From Chinchilla lanigera (lineage: Eukaryota; Chordata; Mammalia; Rodentia; Chinchillidae): DNA of 64,000 bases. Positions 36,660 through 47,037 of the stretch are shown piece after piece. The DNA lies in assembly GCF_000276665.1 (NCBI RefSeq), contig NW_004955447.1:18521946-18585945 (forward strand), written 5' to 3'. The notes under the pieces were generated by a model. The model saw only the letters and a list, made by a program, of their open reading frames with translations, made no database searches and had not been told where the DNA came from. The translations under genes and the position numbers were made by a program. Position 1 is the stretch's first letter. Every line of letters starts with the position of its first letter.

Positions 36660-37205
36660 CCATACATTTAACAAATTTTGTAAGTTGTGAAGCATGCAAT
36701 ACATACTTATTAGAATGGCTAACATTTTAAAACTGTAATTTAGTCTTTTTTTTTCCCTCCCCGGTACCGGGAATTGAACTCACGACCTCACGCTTGCCGG
36801 GCAGGCGCTGTGCCACTGTGCTAAATCCCCAGCCCTGTATTAAGAATACTGACCATGTAAAACATGGATGAGGCAGCAACTACAGCCCTCACATGCTCCG
36901 GTAGGTGCTACATGGCATAATGACTTTGGAAGACAGTTTGGCAATTTCTTATAAATACACACTTACCATATGACCCAACAGTTCCACTAACCTCCAAAAT
37001 ACTCAAAACAACCGCATTTATTCATACAAAGATCCACATGTGAGTATTTACAGAAGCTTTATTTATAATGACCCAGAACTGGAAACAATCTGAATGCCCA
37101 TCACCACTTCCAAACAACACACCTGCCCAGCAATGAAAAGGTACCAGCCACAGTCTCATGACTAAATCCCAAAATGAAATAAAAATAAAAGCCTACGCAT
37201 AGTAG
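36660..37205 (+). repeat. Old L1 fragment, interrupted by an ID SINE
   Basis: 'tattagaatggctaacattt', 'ggaagacagtttggcaattt', 'ccatatgacccaacagttcc' and 'tttatttataatgacccaga' follow L1 3' order. The ID copy at 36745-36836 splits it. Confidence 0.75.
36745..36836 (-). repeat. ID-like SINE inserted in L1
   Basis: 'ggtaccgggaattgaactca' and 'gtgctaaatccccagccc' in reverse. CpGs are still present, so the copy is fairly young. Confidence 0.92.
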
Positions 37206-37643
37206 GACCCCATTTGTATGCCATTCTCGCAAAGGTTAAAAGGAAGGAAGGAAGGAAACACGTCACTGGATCCAGGACTCGGGAAGGGCGGGCTGCGCTG
37301 CAAAACCGTGTCAGGAGGGCACAAGGAGCCGAGCAGCCCCCACGGTCGCACACCTCGCCCTCTCAGCTCTGTGGTGCTCCGTGGTGCTCTGTGGCCTCCC
37401 CACCAAACCCCTGGGGCGGAGACGAACCTGGGTTTAAACCTCAGCTAAAGGAAGTTAAACTCAAGCAAGTCAGTCTGCAGCACTGGACACCATCTGGGTA
37501 CCCTCTGGCTTGACTCAGTCCTTCACTACCTGGAGACAGCATCAGATTCCATCAGATTCCAGGTTGGGGGTTCAGTCCCCAAGACTGGCCTTGAACACAA
37601 ACACATACACACACATAAAACATACATAAAATATCACGCTATC

Positions 37644-37813
37644 CCTATTGAATTTTTTCTTTTTTTTGCCTTCTTTGAGACAGGGTCTCGCTATGCAGTT
37701 CAGGCTGGCCTTCAGCTCACTTTGTAGTCTAGGCTGGCCTCGAACTCGCAGCGATCCTCCTGCCTCAGCCATCTGAGTTCTGCGATTACAGGCGTGCGCC
37801 ACCACACCTGGCT
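37644..37813 (-). repeat. B1-type SINE with target-site duplication
   Basis: Full-length reverse B1. Direct repeats AAAATATCACGCTATC (37628-37643) and AAAATATCACACTATC (37814-37829) flank it, with one mismatch. Confidence 0.95.
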
Positions 37814-37829
37814 AAAATATCACACTATC

Positions 37830-40325
37830 TAAACATCATTTTCTCCATACATTTCACCTAAATGTGAGTGAGATGAGGGTAAAGCCCTTTGCTTGGCCTT
37901 CCACCTTCTCACCTAAGAGGAGCTAAATAATGTCCATAAGCCACTAACTGGCTTTCAACTAAATCCCTAAACTCATTCCAGCTTGCTGACATCCAGGCTC
38001 TGGAGCACAACTCTAAAAACAAGAGCCATGGGAGTGCACAGGACCACCAAGGAGAGGTCCGCACCGAGCAGACCTGGCTTTGCGTTCCCTGTGCCCCCGG
38101 AGCTCTCAGCTCCAACCCAGCCAGTGTCTTTCTGGGCTACCGTTTGTGAGCACCTGACGCCAGTGACTCAACATGGGGCTTCACAGGCCAATTCTTCAAT
38201 CTACTGATTTCTATCTCCCAGGCCCTCTGTATGCTTTTATTAATTACCAATTTCATACAGGAATTTTGTCTAGCACACAACTAAAAACTTGTTTATATAA
38301 TGATTATACTGAGAATCTGAAAAGCTTGATGTGTAAGGAGTAAGAACTTTTCAAAATAGAAGACTTAGCACTCTGAGACATACAGAATAGGTTTCTAACA
38401 GACAGACATCTATTATTCTATCCAGTGATGCTGGGATTACCTGGGACAGAGTCACAATGCATCTAACCCTACCCTCAAGTGCAGTACGAAGGAACCACCA
38501 CAGGTACCGGAGCAAAAGCGAGTACTGAAAGGAGACACGCAAGACGTGGAGGCGTTCTTCACGCTACCGCAAGCCGGCCCTGAGCTGTCCGGTCACGCCG
38601 TCCACTGGTAACAAGGGCAGCTCTCCCCCTCCTCATCCTCACACACTGATCCTCACGTTTCTAGAGAACACAGTTTGTCATTTTAGATATTCAAATGGAG
38701 GCAATTCTGGGATGTCACTCCTAGAAAACGTCAAAGGAAAAAAAAGCCTCAAGTTTACTTTCTTGGTCTCTTTCAGTCTGTTCTCTTCAGAGCGATTTAA
38801 AGGAATTTCTTTCAAAATACTGAACGAAGTCCTGAAATCAGACTTACACTTTCAGTGTTTTTTAGCACTTGCGTTTATTTAGCATCGTCAACCTTTGTTT
38901 TTTCCGTCTCCAACTCCTGGCACAGCCTGCTTAGTCACCATCATTTCTAAGCAAGTACTTCTACACATGGAATAACTGTATTTTTGTTAAGGCAATGGAA
39001 ATAAACATTAAGAACAAATTCAGGCAAGGGAAAAGGCAAATATTTTTCCTGCTGAAAATATGCCAAAAGCAGTATACATGCTTTATAGAGGATTATCTTC
39101 TCCTTTACAAGCTTTGGTAAGTGAACAAGGCCACAGAGCTTAATCTGTTATTTCTACATATGACAGTTATTTATTTGGGCGGAGGGCTGTAAAACAAAAT
39201 TACAAAGATAATTCTTTTTAAAAGAAAAATCATGGACACTTTTCTCTAACCTGCTCTTCACACATGGATTCGAAAGCACCACTCCAAGTTTGGTGCGACA
39301 GCAAGCACGGAACGTGTGTCCTGCCTTGATGTGGGTGCAGCAAGAAAGCCCAATTTTCTTCCTCACTTCTGAAGCCTGGGGGCTCACTGGATGTGCTCAC
39401 ACTGACTTCTCTGTGCACGTTTTCCACTTTCCTCTCCATCCTGTTGTCTCAGAGGGCCTAAAAACGTCCTTCCTTTAGTGATCTTCCTGTAACACTTTTC
39501 CTTCACGACACGTCTGCAGTGTGCCTCTGCCGGTCTTGCCTTCACAGACGTTCGTGATCTGTCCCCGACCCCACGCGTCTTATTCCGGTTACATCCCTGG
39601 AGAGCTCCCCACTTGCCGCTGACTCCCATGAGCCTGCTGGCACTGCCCAGCGGAGTGCATCCTGGGCTCCTGTTTCCTCAGTCAGTAACGTAGCTCACGC
39701 TCTCCTGCGGCTGGCCACACTCAGCCCGAGAGCCCGATCCTAACGCCGGTCACCTCCCCCTCCTTTCCATCCACCTGCGATTAGCTTTTCCATCCTTCTG
39801 GGTGTCTGAAGAAGGAAGATATTCCTGTTTGATTCTCAGCTTTTGGCCCAAATTTCAGTTGAAAGAAACATTCATATCACCAATTTAAACAGTACTTAAG
39901 CACTGTAGATTCTTTTCTCAGGAATCCTGTTTTCTAATTCCTCTCTCTTGTGTTCAAGTAATTAACAGTCGTGAAGTTCCAATCAGTTCCTACTGAGGCT
40001 TGTTTCACCTTTACATCTAGTTCTTCCTGGATTCTTAGGTACTGAAAATTCTTTGTCCAGACTGAGAACTCTGTCAACTGCTCCCTTCCACAAATGTTTT
40101 CCGGCCATCCCTGATCTGCCAGAGGCCCTGCCCTCAGTAAGCTTAACTGCGAATGTAAGATACGGCCGTCCCTAGCGCAAGATACCAGGCTGATGCAGAC
40201 ACAGTGGGCGGTAGCGCTGGGGGAGTAAAAGCAGTCCCTTCTGCTTGGCTGCTGGCCCACCGCAAGCACTCAGTCATTAGCTTAATACTTAGAAATACGT
40301 AACACGTGGTAGTATATATATATTT
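37830..40325. other. Intergenic downstream of DCUN1D4, nothing recognised
   Basis: No SINE, L1 or exon was recognised. The short open frames (for example 39230-39629, 39934-40269, minus) have no known motif. Confidence 0.45.
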
Positions 40326-40329
40326 TTTG

Positions 40330-40425
40330 TTTTGTTTTATTTTTCTTCCGGTACCAGGAATCGAACTAATAACCTTGCACTTGCCAGGCAGGCAACTTTG
40401 CCACTGAGCTAAATCCCCAGCCCCA
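40330..40425 (-). repeat. ID-like SINE
   Basis: 'accaggaatcgaactaataa' and 'ccactgagctaaatccccag' in reverse. ATATTTTTT-type repeats on both sides suggest a duplication. Confidence 0.92.
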
Positions 40426-41009
40426 TATTTTTTAAAATCACTATTTGGCTGAATGTTTATACTTTCTTTAATGAAAACATTTAAAACTCTGTTTTGGAAG
40501 TGATCTGAATTACAGATTAAAGAAGCCTGACAACTAAACAAAATGCTTATCCCTAGATATGAAATAAAACAGTAATCAAGGCCATTATTGGTATAAATGG
40601 AGAGACTTTAAATCTATATATTAGACATAATTATATCAAAGTAAAATTTCTTGACTGAAAAATTTCTTAAGCATCACTGCATCACGGTTACAGAAAAATG
40701 TCTTACTCTCAAAGTCAGGATATGCAATGATGTAATTCACAACAATAATTCACAGAAGAATGTTCTTTACAGAGAATCTCTCTTTCTTACCCACTGTGGG
40801 TCAGAAAATGTGGTAAAATATTAAGATCTAAGCGACAGGTATATAGTTAACTGTTGATTGTATTATTCTTGCTTTTTTTTTTCAGTAGCTCTGCAGTTTT
40901 TCAGAAGTTGAGAAAAATAGACAAAGATGAAAACCAAAAACTTTAATACTACCCTAAACAGTTTTTGAAGAAAAACAAAAGGGAAGAATTCACAAACCAG
41001 TTCTGAAAT

Positions 41010-44000
41010 CAAACACAAATACTTTTTTATTTATGGGATATCATTTTACACCGATTCCATTAAAACCTAAAACCAGTATGCTGTACTCAAGTTAGGTGGC
41101 ATAACAGTATTTTAGTTAAGCTGGGAGTCACAGGACTTGCACACTTTTATGAATGTAATGCAAATACTGACGACACGAAGCATTCACAGTTATAGGTTAG
41201 CTGCTGTTCATTTAACAGTAACCCCCAATAGAAATTATTTTATGAAAAAAAAAAAAGCAACCCACATTTTGGTCTCATTTACAGATACCCAACATTTTAG
41301 TTGGTCAGTGAGTTCTATACACTTATTATACAGCTTACGAAAGAATAAAGGATAAGGCTCACAGAGGTATCTTAGCAGTTGTAAGAATAAAAACAGACGG
41401 CATGAACTAACTTTTAAAGCCTTCTGTATAAATGTCAAAAGCGCTGTCAGAATGGGGATGAAGAGGCAACAGAAAACTGTTGTTAATCCAGAATCTAGAG
41501 GTCTGTCGAATTAGATTTATGAAAACTTAACTCAAAGTTCATGCTTCAAAAAGGGGCACATAACAAACATTACAGTGAATGTCTATGGCAAATCAAACAA
41601 TGAAATTTCTGACCTGAACAGTTGTGTTCCCCAACAACGGAGCACTGCAAAGTGGACTTCTGGACTTCAAAACACAAGGCAAAACAGAAAGGATTTACAC
41701 TAGGGCACTAAAGAAAAAGCAGAAGAAGGCACCCTAATTTATTAGACATTAGCCTACAAATAAGTGCTTGACGAATTGTTTGGTATTGGGTAACTCGGGC
41801 AAATTTTTAAGAAAACATGTCATATTACTCTCCCTTAAAATATGTAAAATGAAGAAAACCAAGGGCAAGCTCTCTGTAAGCAGCAGTCACAGAAGCTTAT
41901 TTCTGAAGGTAGTTTAGAGATTGTTTTTTAAATACATAAGATTATCCCACTGAAATACTTTCATATCATGTATCAATCCTAGAATTGTTTTTACTTGGGT
42001 TTTTCTCTTATCAAAAAGTTCGCTGTGGATGAAATGTACCATGTCCCCCTTTGAATAATCTTTTTATTTTAGGATTAACTGTGCTTAGCGTTTAAAAAAT
42101 TCTCCAGATTCTAACATAACATTTAAAAGAATTCCATCTATGATTTATATTTGCTTTCAGTAAAACAGAGGTTGATCAAATTTAAGACCTGTAGCCTGTA
42201 AAGCATGATATTTAAACATCTCATTGGGGTGCATCTGAAAATAATTCAATCCTTCACAGATTCAAACCTGCCAATGGCCAATTCCCACTGCAGTAACAAA
42301 TACCGCCTTCCACTGAGGCAGTCTTAAGAGCTGCTGTTACCACTGACATCTCCTTTTCTCTCCAGACATAAATTTATGCGAACGGATATAAATTTGTAAG
42401 GTTAAAAGCAAGACTAAAAACAAAGGATGGCTAAGGATGCTTAATCACTACTGTTTTTAAAACTTCTGGTTATTTCACAGCAAACCAGACCTTATTGTTC
42501 CGAGGAAAAAGGAAATAGCTGCATTCTACCATATCATGATTTTGTATATGCACACACACTATATACACAAGATTTCTGTCTTTGGTGGTTCAGTTAGGGA
42601 AAAATAATACGAAAATCAGAACACCATTTGCAAAGAAACTGTAAAACAATGGTCAAGAGTAGCATCGTCTGTGTGCTTTACTCATTTAACGTCATTTAAA
42701 GGTTCACATTTAATCTAAAAACTTTTTGGCCAATAATCCACATTATTACACGGTCAAGCATGGATATTGCCCACAACCACAGCAATTACTCGCTCAATGC
42801 ACCTTAACTCTATACTTGGTTCAATCATTAGACCTTTGTATGTTCACAAAACTTTAGGGACCAGGTTAGTCATTCAATAGCACCAGATAGGTGGGGTGAA
42901 AACATGTAATCTATACATTTTCTCAAGGCAGAAAAAAAAAAAAGACATAAAATACAAATCTAAACACACCATCCTTGTTTCCTCACACACATAAATAATG
43001 ACTATTACTCTTCTATACAAATGATTCAGGTAATGACAAGTGGCCCCTCCAGGAAAGGTCCTAGAGTATGACCGGGGTTAGCTCAATGCTGGTGGTTTCG
43101 TGTCCACTGCCTGCAATGAACACGCTGCCAGGAAAAGCCTAGCATGAAATAAACAAGGAAAACAAAACAAAACAAAACACCTCTCACTTATAGTTTCTCT
43201 TCCAAAAAACTAGAAAATTAGACACCGTGAAATCTAACTAAAAGATTCAAGCCACAACTAAAAGTGCTCTGCAGTTATAAATTGCCAGGAAGCCAGTATG
43301 TTTTCATGGAGGCAGCAAAACAAACTTTAGTTCGAGTGGCATACAGAACATCAGCAGACCAAACACTGGAGGGAAGGGTCCAAAAGGGCAAAAAAGAAAA
43401 ACATTAAAGAAAGTTTATGAGAATTTAAACCCAAATTTTTTTTTAAAAAGGTGCAATTTCAATTTGTTCATTTGTACCTGTATTCAAGCTACTATAGTTT
43501 TAACATAAAAAAAAAACAAAACAAAACAGAAACCCTTTATCTTGCATGGTGAAAATCAGTTGTGGCATGTTACACGGTCAATAATTACAATTTTCATCAC
43601 TTTAGAACGCTAATGTTACCAAGTAAAACAAATGGTATTTGGCATGAGCCATTGAAAAGTTATCACTTCTACCTCCTCTTCCAGAACTGGGCCTCTTAGA
43701 CAGTAAGGTTAATTCTGGCAACATTTGCTCACAGTAACAGTTGCTTTATCTTGTTTTCTGAAATGCTACATTTGAGACCAAATAAAATATAACTGGTTCA
43801 TTTGAAAAAAGGGACTAGAAATATGCCACAAAATTATTTTTACAATACATTTTTGCAGAAATAATCTCTAAGTGAAGCTTTTTATACACATATACAAAAT
43901 TTAAACAGCAATATACACATAGTCACAGTGAGGACATTGGCAAATTCACCAATCTGTAGTGTAAATACAAACTGGAAAGCAGCCTTCCAAGAGAACAATG

Positions 44001-44166
44001 CTACACAGCAAGCAGAGCTGGCCCATTCAACAGCAAACACCAAAACACCCCTGCAAAGGGGGACAGTGCAAGAAAGCAGCATGCGCTTTGATACAAACAG
44101 CAATTTATGGCTAATGGGTGACATAACTGTAGTAACAGTGACTCTCTCGCTGCTATGCACACAGTC
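41010..44166 (-). other. DCUN1D4: DCUN1D4 3'UTR
   Basis: About 3.1 kb of AT-rich sequence follows the stop codon. It contains no B1, ID or L1 insertion, unlike nearly every other 3-kb stretch of the window, which fits a transcribed and constrained 3'UTR. The distal end is set by an AATAAA on the minus strand at 41026-41031. Further AATAAA hexamers at 41738-41743 and 42063-42068 could give shorter isoforms. The exact cleavage site cannot be read from sequence alone. Confidence 0.75.
41026..41031 (-). terminator. DCUN1D4: Probable DCUN1D4 distal poly(A) signal
   Basis: Minus-strand AATAAA, followed after about 15-25 nt by a T/GT-rich stretch around 40950-41010 that can serve as the downstream element. 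Repeat-bearing intergenic DNA resumes soon afterwards, with an ID SINE at 40330-40425. An ATTAAA on the same strand near 40943 is a possible alternative. Confidence 0.65.
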
Positions 44167-44222
44167 CTAGGACATCTGTTTGTCTTTATACCACTCCACA
44201 AACTCATCCAACAAGACTGGCC
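44167..44222 (-). CDS. DCUN1D4: DCUN1D4 terminal coding exon with stop codon
   Basis: The coding part is 56 nt. The acceptor is a tract of T and C ending in ctccag, next to 44222. The first two bases complete the Trp codon, followed by [17 protein letters not shown] and TAG at 44169-44167. The Asp of LLDEF corresponds to the third residue of the cullin-binding DAD patch, so the patch is complete across the two last exons. Ending YKDKQMS separates this gene from DCUN1D5. The exon continues without a break into the long 3'UTR. Confidence 0.95.
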
Positions 44223-44320
44223 CTGGAGAGAGAAAAAACAAGGTGCTCTCAGGCTTCTTCCAAGGAGCAACTGAATGTGCAGAGGGGGGAGACCTGAACC
44301 AGTCGTCACCCAGTACTTAC
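44223..44320 (-). other. DCUN1D4: 98-bp last intron of DCUN1D4
   Basis: A very short GT-AG intron between the two last coding exons, with donor gtaagt and a T-rich tract before the ctccag acceptor. Retention would shift the frame. There is no stop inside the intron, so reading would continue through the final exon in another frame and into the 3'UTR, giving a 106-residue alternative tail with a stop at 44003-44001. Confidence 0.9.
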
Positions 44321-44423
44321 ATGCTCCATCTTCGTCGTAGTTGCTGAGGTCAAGATTAATTGTTCTGCTGAATTCAAGCACATTGCACCACTGGTCTTTG
44401 TTAATCACTTTATATTTTGATTG
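44321..44423 (-). CDS. DCUN1D4: DCUN1D4 coding exon (first two residues of the DAD patch)
   Basis: The exon is 103 nt. The acceptor is a pyrimidine tract ending in ctaccag, next to 44423. The donor is GCAT followed by gtaagt. It encodes [18 protein letters not shown] and then [16 protein letters not shown], plus the first base of a Trp codon. In the DCN1 family an Asp-Ala-Asp (DAD) patch contacts the cullin. By alignment from memory with DCUN1D1 (Asp241, Ala265, Asp271), the first Asp is the D of KDQW and the Ala is the A of DGAW, both present here. The split Trp codon (T|GG) joins this exon across a 98-bp intron to the final exon. Confidence 0.95.
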
Positions 44424-44654
44424 CTGGTAGAGGGGAAAGTAATACGAATTACTGACACTTGAACAAATGGGATGGCTTCCTGTATGAACCAACTTTAAAT
44501 AAAGTTAATGTAGGGGTTAACTTTCCATTTCAGCACCAATCTAGAAGGATGGTGAGGGAGGGCAAGATCAGAATTTCATATGATACTTGTCATTATAAAA
44601 ATATTATTGGGAGTCCAATCCAAGACGGCATACACATCAAAGAAACTGTAAGAA

Positions 44655-44800
44655 ACACCCCCAGAAGTGAAAGTGCTACAACCCTTTTATATAAAATGGG
44701 GATAGTACCTACTTCCCAACAATGCTGCAAGGATTAGGAGATAACATGTCACTTATATAAAGCACTTCATCAAGTAGTTGGCACAAACTAAGTACTAAAT
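44655..44800 (+). repeat. MIR SINE fragment
   Basis: 'ttatataaaatggggatagt', 'acctacttcccaacaatgct' and 'gcaaggattaggagataaca' match the MIR core and 3' part. It lies in the 2.5-kb DCUN1D4 intron, antisense to the gene. Confidence 0.82.
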
Positions 44801-45851
44801 GAAGAGGGGCTCCCGTTCATCGTCCTGACGTGGTGTCACTCACTGCATGAAGCAGCATGGGTGCTTCATGGGTTCGCTGTCACTGCTCTGTGAGAACCTA
44901 GGTAAGTGCTACAAAGCAGCCTCACAGCTTGGTGCTCTAACCACTGAAGAAAATGACTTGTTTTAACAACTCAAAACCTGAATGGGATCATGGAAGCAAC
45001 TAGAATAGCCATGGAGTAGTTTCTCTATTCCTCAGACAAAAAATGTATTTTTAAATACCCTAAATATTTAAAAATAAAATCTAGAACTAACCACTTTGAA
45101 TCCCCATCACATCAACTCAGGAACACAATAAAATAATACAATACACAAAAAGCAAAGAGAGGCCAATGGTTTTGAGGCTGCAAACACTAGAAGAGCTAAA
45201 AGAACTACTGTCTCTTTTTAAAAGCAAAATGTGAACTACTGTAAGAACAAATCACACTCTTCAAGCCTGACGTCTCAGCACTAACCCTAGAACCAGTCCT
45301 GACACAGCTGGTGATACCCCTGGAGCTGTGCAGTCGAATTTCCTCACAGCCAAGTTGCTCAGCTGAAGGCCTTCACACTCAGGCTGAACCCTGCCTAACA
45401 CTCTGAGAGCAGGAGCGTTTCTGTTTCTGTCCCGAACAGTGTTAGCTTATCTCGTGGCTTGTCAGAGAAGCTAGGACGGACCGAATATAGAATGGGCCAT
45501 TATGCAAACACACACTTCTATTAAAACCAGTTTTTGTAGCTTTCCTGAGGAGTTCTAGTTAATAATATTAAGAGCAGTTCTGAGTAACAGCCCTCTAAAA
45601 ATTGTTAATAGTTACGTTTTTCTGAACCATTACATAAAGTAAGTTTCAAAGAAAGATTATTTCAAGAGCAAAGTTAGAGGCAGAGTAGGCCTAGGATCTT
45701 CTCAAAGACCCAGTATCATTTTTGCAAGCAAAGGGGGTTTTTAAAAAAGGGCTTGAGGCAGAAGGGCAAGGAGGGTGCCATGTGTGACAACCCACGGCAC
45801 TGAACACGTGTCAGACACGGGTCCTACAGTAGGACACTCCAACTAAACCAA

Positions 45852-45870
45852 CCCCCCCCGCCCCCCCCGC
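45852..45870. repeat. C-rich tract (G-rich on the DCUN1D4 sense strand)
   Basis: Two runs of eight C separated by one G, ending GC. On the minus (transcribed-sense) strand this is a G8-C-G8 tract. Confidence 0.9.
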
Positions 45871-46140
45871 AACCAGCAGCTCAGAATTTTTGGTCAATGT
45901 GTAATGCAAACACTGACAGAATAAAGAGTTGGGTTGTTTCTAACATGGACCCAAAGAAAATATAAACTGAAGGAGACAGTGTCACTTTGACATACATTGC
46001 TCTAAATTCCCCGAAGTTACTTGGAGATGAGAGAGAAGAAAAAAGAAGGCAAGGACAAAAAAAAAAGAATAGCCAGGATAACTGTACTGCTGATGACTGA
46101 TGGCATACTAAAAGGAGCAGTTACTGCTTAGAACTTTTTA

Positions 46141-46450
46141 TGTTTTGACCAATTCTGCATGCTTTTATCTGGTAATCTGAGCAACTGATTTGAAGGCACC
46201 AATATGCAATGGAACTACCATGGTGAATTCCTACCATCTTGTTTAGTGAGACCCTCTATTATCTCTAATGTTTTATCTAATAATTGTTTTCTTGTTCTCT
46301 TTAATGGTTTGGACAATCTTCCATTCTTATATCCGGTAATCTGAGCAACGCAGTTGAAGACGACAATATGTGATATAACAGCCACTGTTAATTCCTATCA
46401 TTTTGCCTTGAAACTCTGTATCACTTTTAATACTCTTGCTTTGTTTCGTT
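46141..46450 (+). repeat. Tandem pair of an unassigned repeat
   Basis: Two diverged units, about 46146-46300 and 46308-46440, each with 'ttatctggtaatctgagcaa' or 'tatatccggtaatctgagca', then 'gaaggcaccaatatgcaatg' or 'gaagacgacaatatgtgata', then 'ttcctaccat' or 'ttcctatcat'. A third relative is at 1480-1650. Confidence 0.55.
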
Positions 46451-46932
46451 TATGTTTGTGATGTTGGTACACTGCTGTTGTTCTTTTTTTTTTTTTTTTT
46501 GCTTTTACTACTCTCTAAAAAAAAAAAGAGAGAATAGATTACTAATTAATTTTACTAAGAAGTCAGACGGTTTGTTCTTTAAACTGCTCAATAAAACTAG
46601 AGGTTCACCTGAAGTCATAAACAAAGTGAACCCTGCTTTTTTCCACTGTTACGAAGAACAGGAAATCTAAGCAGCAGTGAGGCTTTGAAAGGGGCCAAGA
46701 GAGGAGAGGGCGAGTGCGGCCACTTCCACTGCGCCGTAACGGAGGGCGACACACGCAACCAACACGCACACGCAGAGGCACTCCAACGAGCAGGCAGCTG
46801 CTGACGGGCACCAACTATGGCACCAGAGTAGAAAAGTACGACAAACACAAAAATTACATAGAACAGCTAAATAAACTATATTTGACAGCTCTAAGCAAGC
46901 AAACATACATTTCATAAAGTAACATTTGGTAC

Positions 46933-47037
46933 CTCCAAGAACTGGTGAAAAACTGGAAAAAGAGGCCAGATTTTTCCTAATAACAGTCCCAACATGCACT
47001 TGGCAGTGTTTATGTCTAGGCTGCGCTGGTCCTTTTC
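46933..47037 (-). CDS. DCUN1D4: DCUN1D4 coding exon (central PONY-domain exon)
   Basis: The exon is 105 nt, phase 0 at both ends, and encodes exactly 35 residues: [20 protein letters not shown] followed by [15 protein letters not shown]. The acceptor is a T-rich tract ending in aacag. The donor is GGAG followed by gtacca, a GT donor weaker than the usual gtaagt. The EKDQRSLD motif followed by a hydrophobic helix and a WPLF segment is diagnostic of DCN1-like family members 4 and 5. [22 protein letters not shown] points to member 4. The weak donor may matter for splicing efficiency, but nothing in the window shows that it does. Confidence 0.94.

Larger units (their letters stand above)
44424..46932 (-). 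other. DCUN1D4: DCUN1D4 2.5-kb intron
   Basis: GT-AG intron between the 105-nt and 103-nt exons. It holds a MIR copy, a C-rich tract at 45852-45870 (G-rich in the pre-mRNA) and a tandem pair of an unassigned repeat at 46141-46450. The rest, roughly 44800-45850, shows nothing recognisable. Confidence 0.85.

Noticed and set aside
1..40300. Expected neighbour LRRC66 or another convergent gene downstream of DCUN1D4
   Set aside because: No leucine-rich-repeat exon or other coding exon was seen on either strand. If the mammalian gene order holds, it would lie beyond the window.
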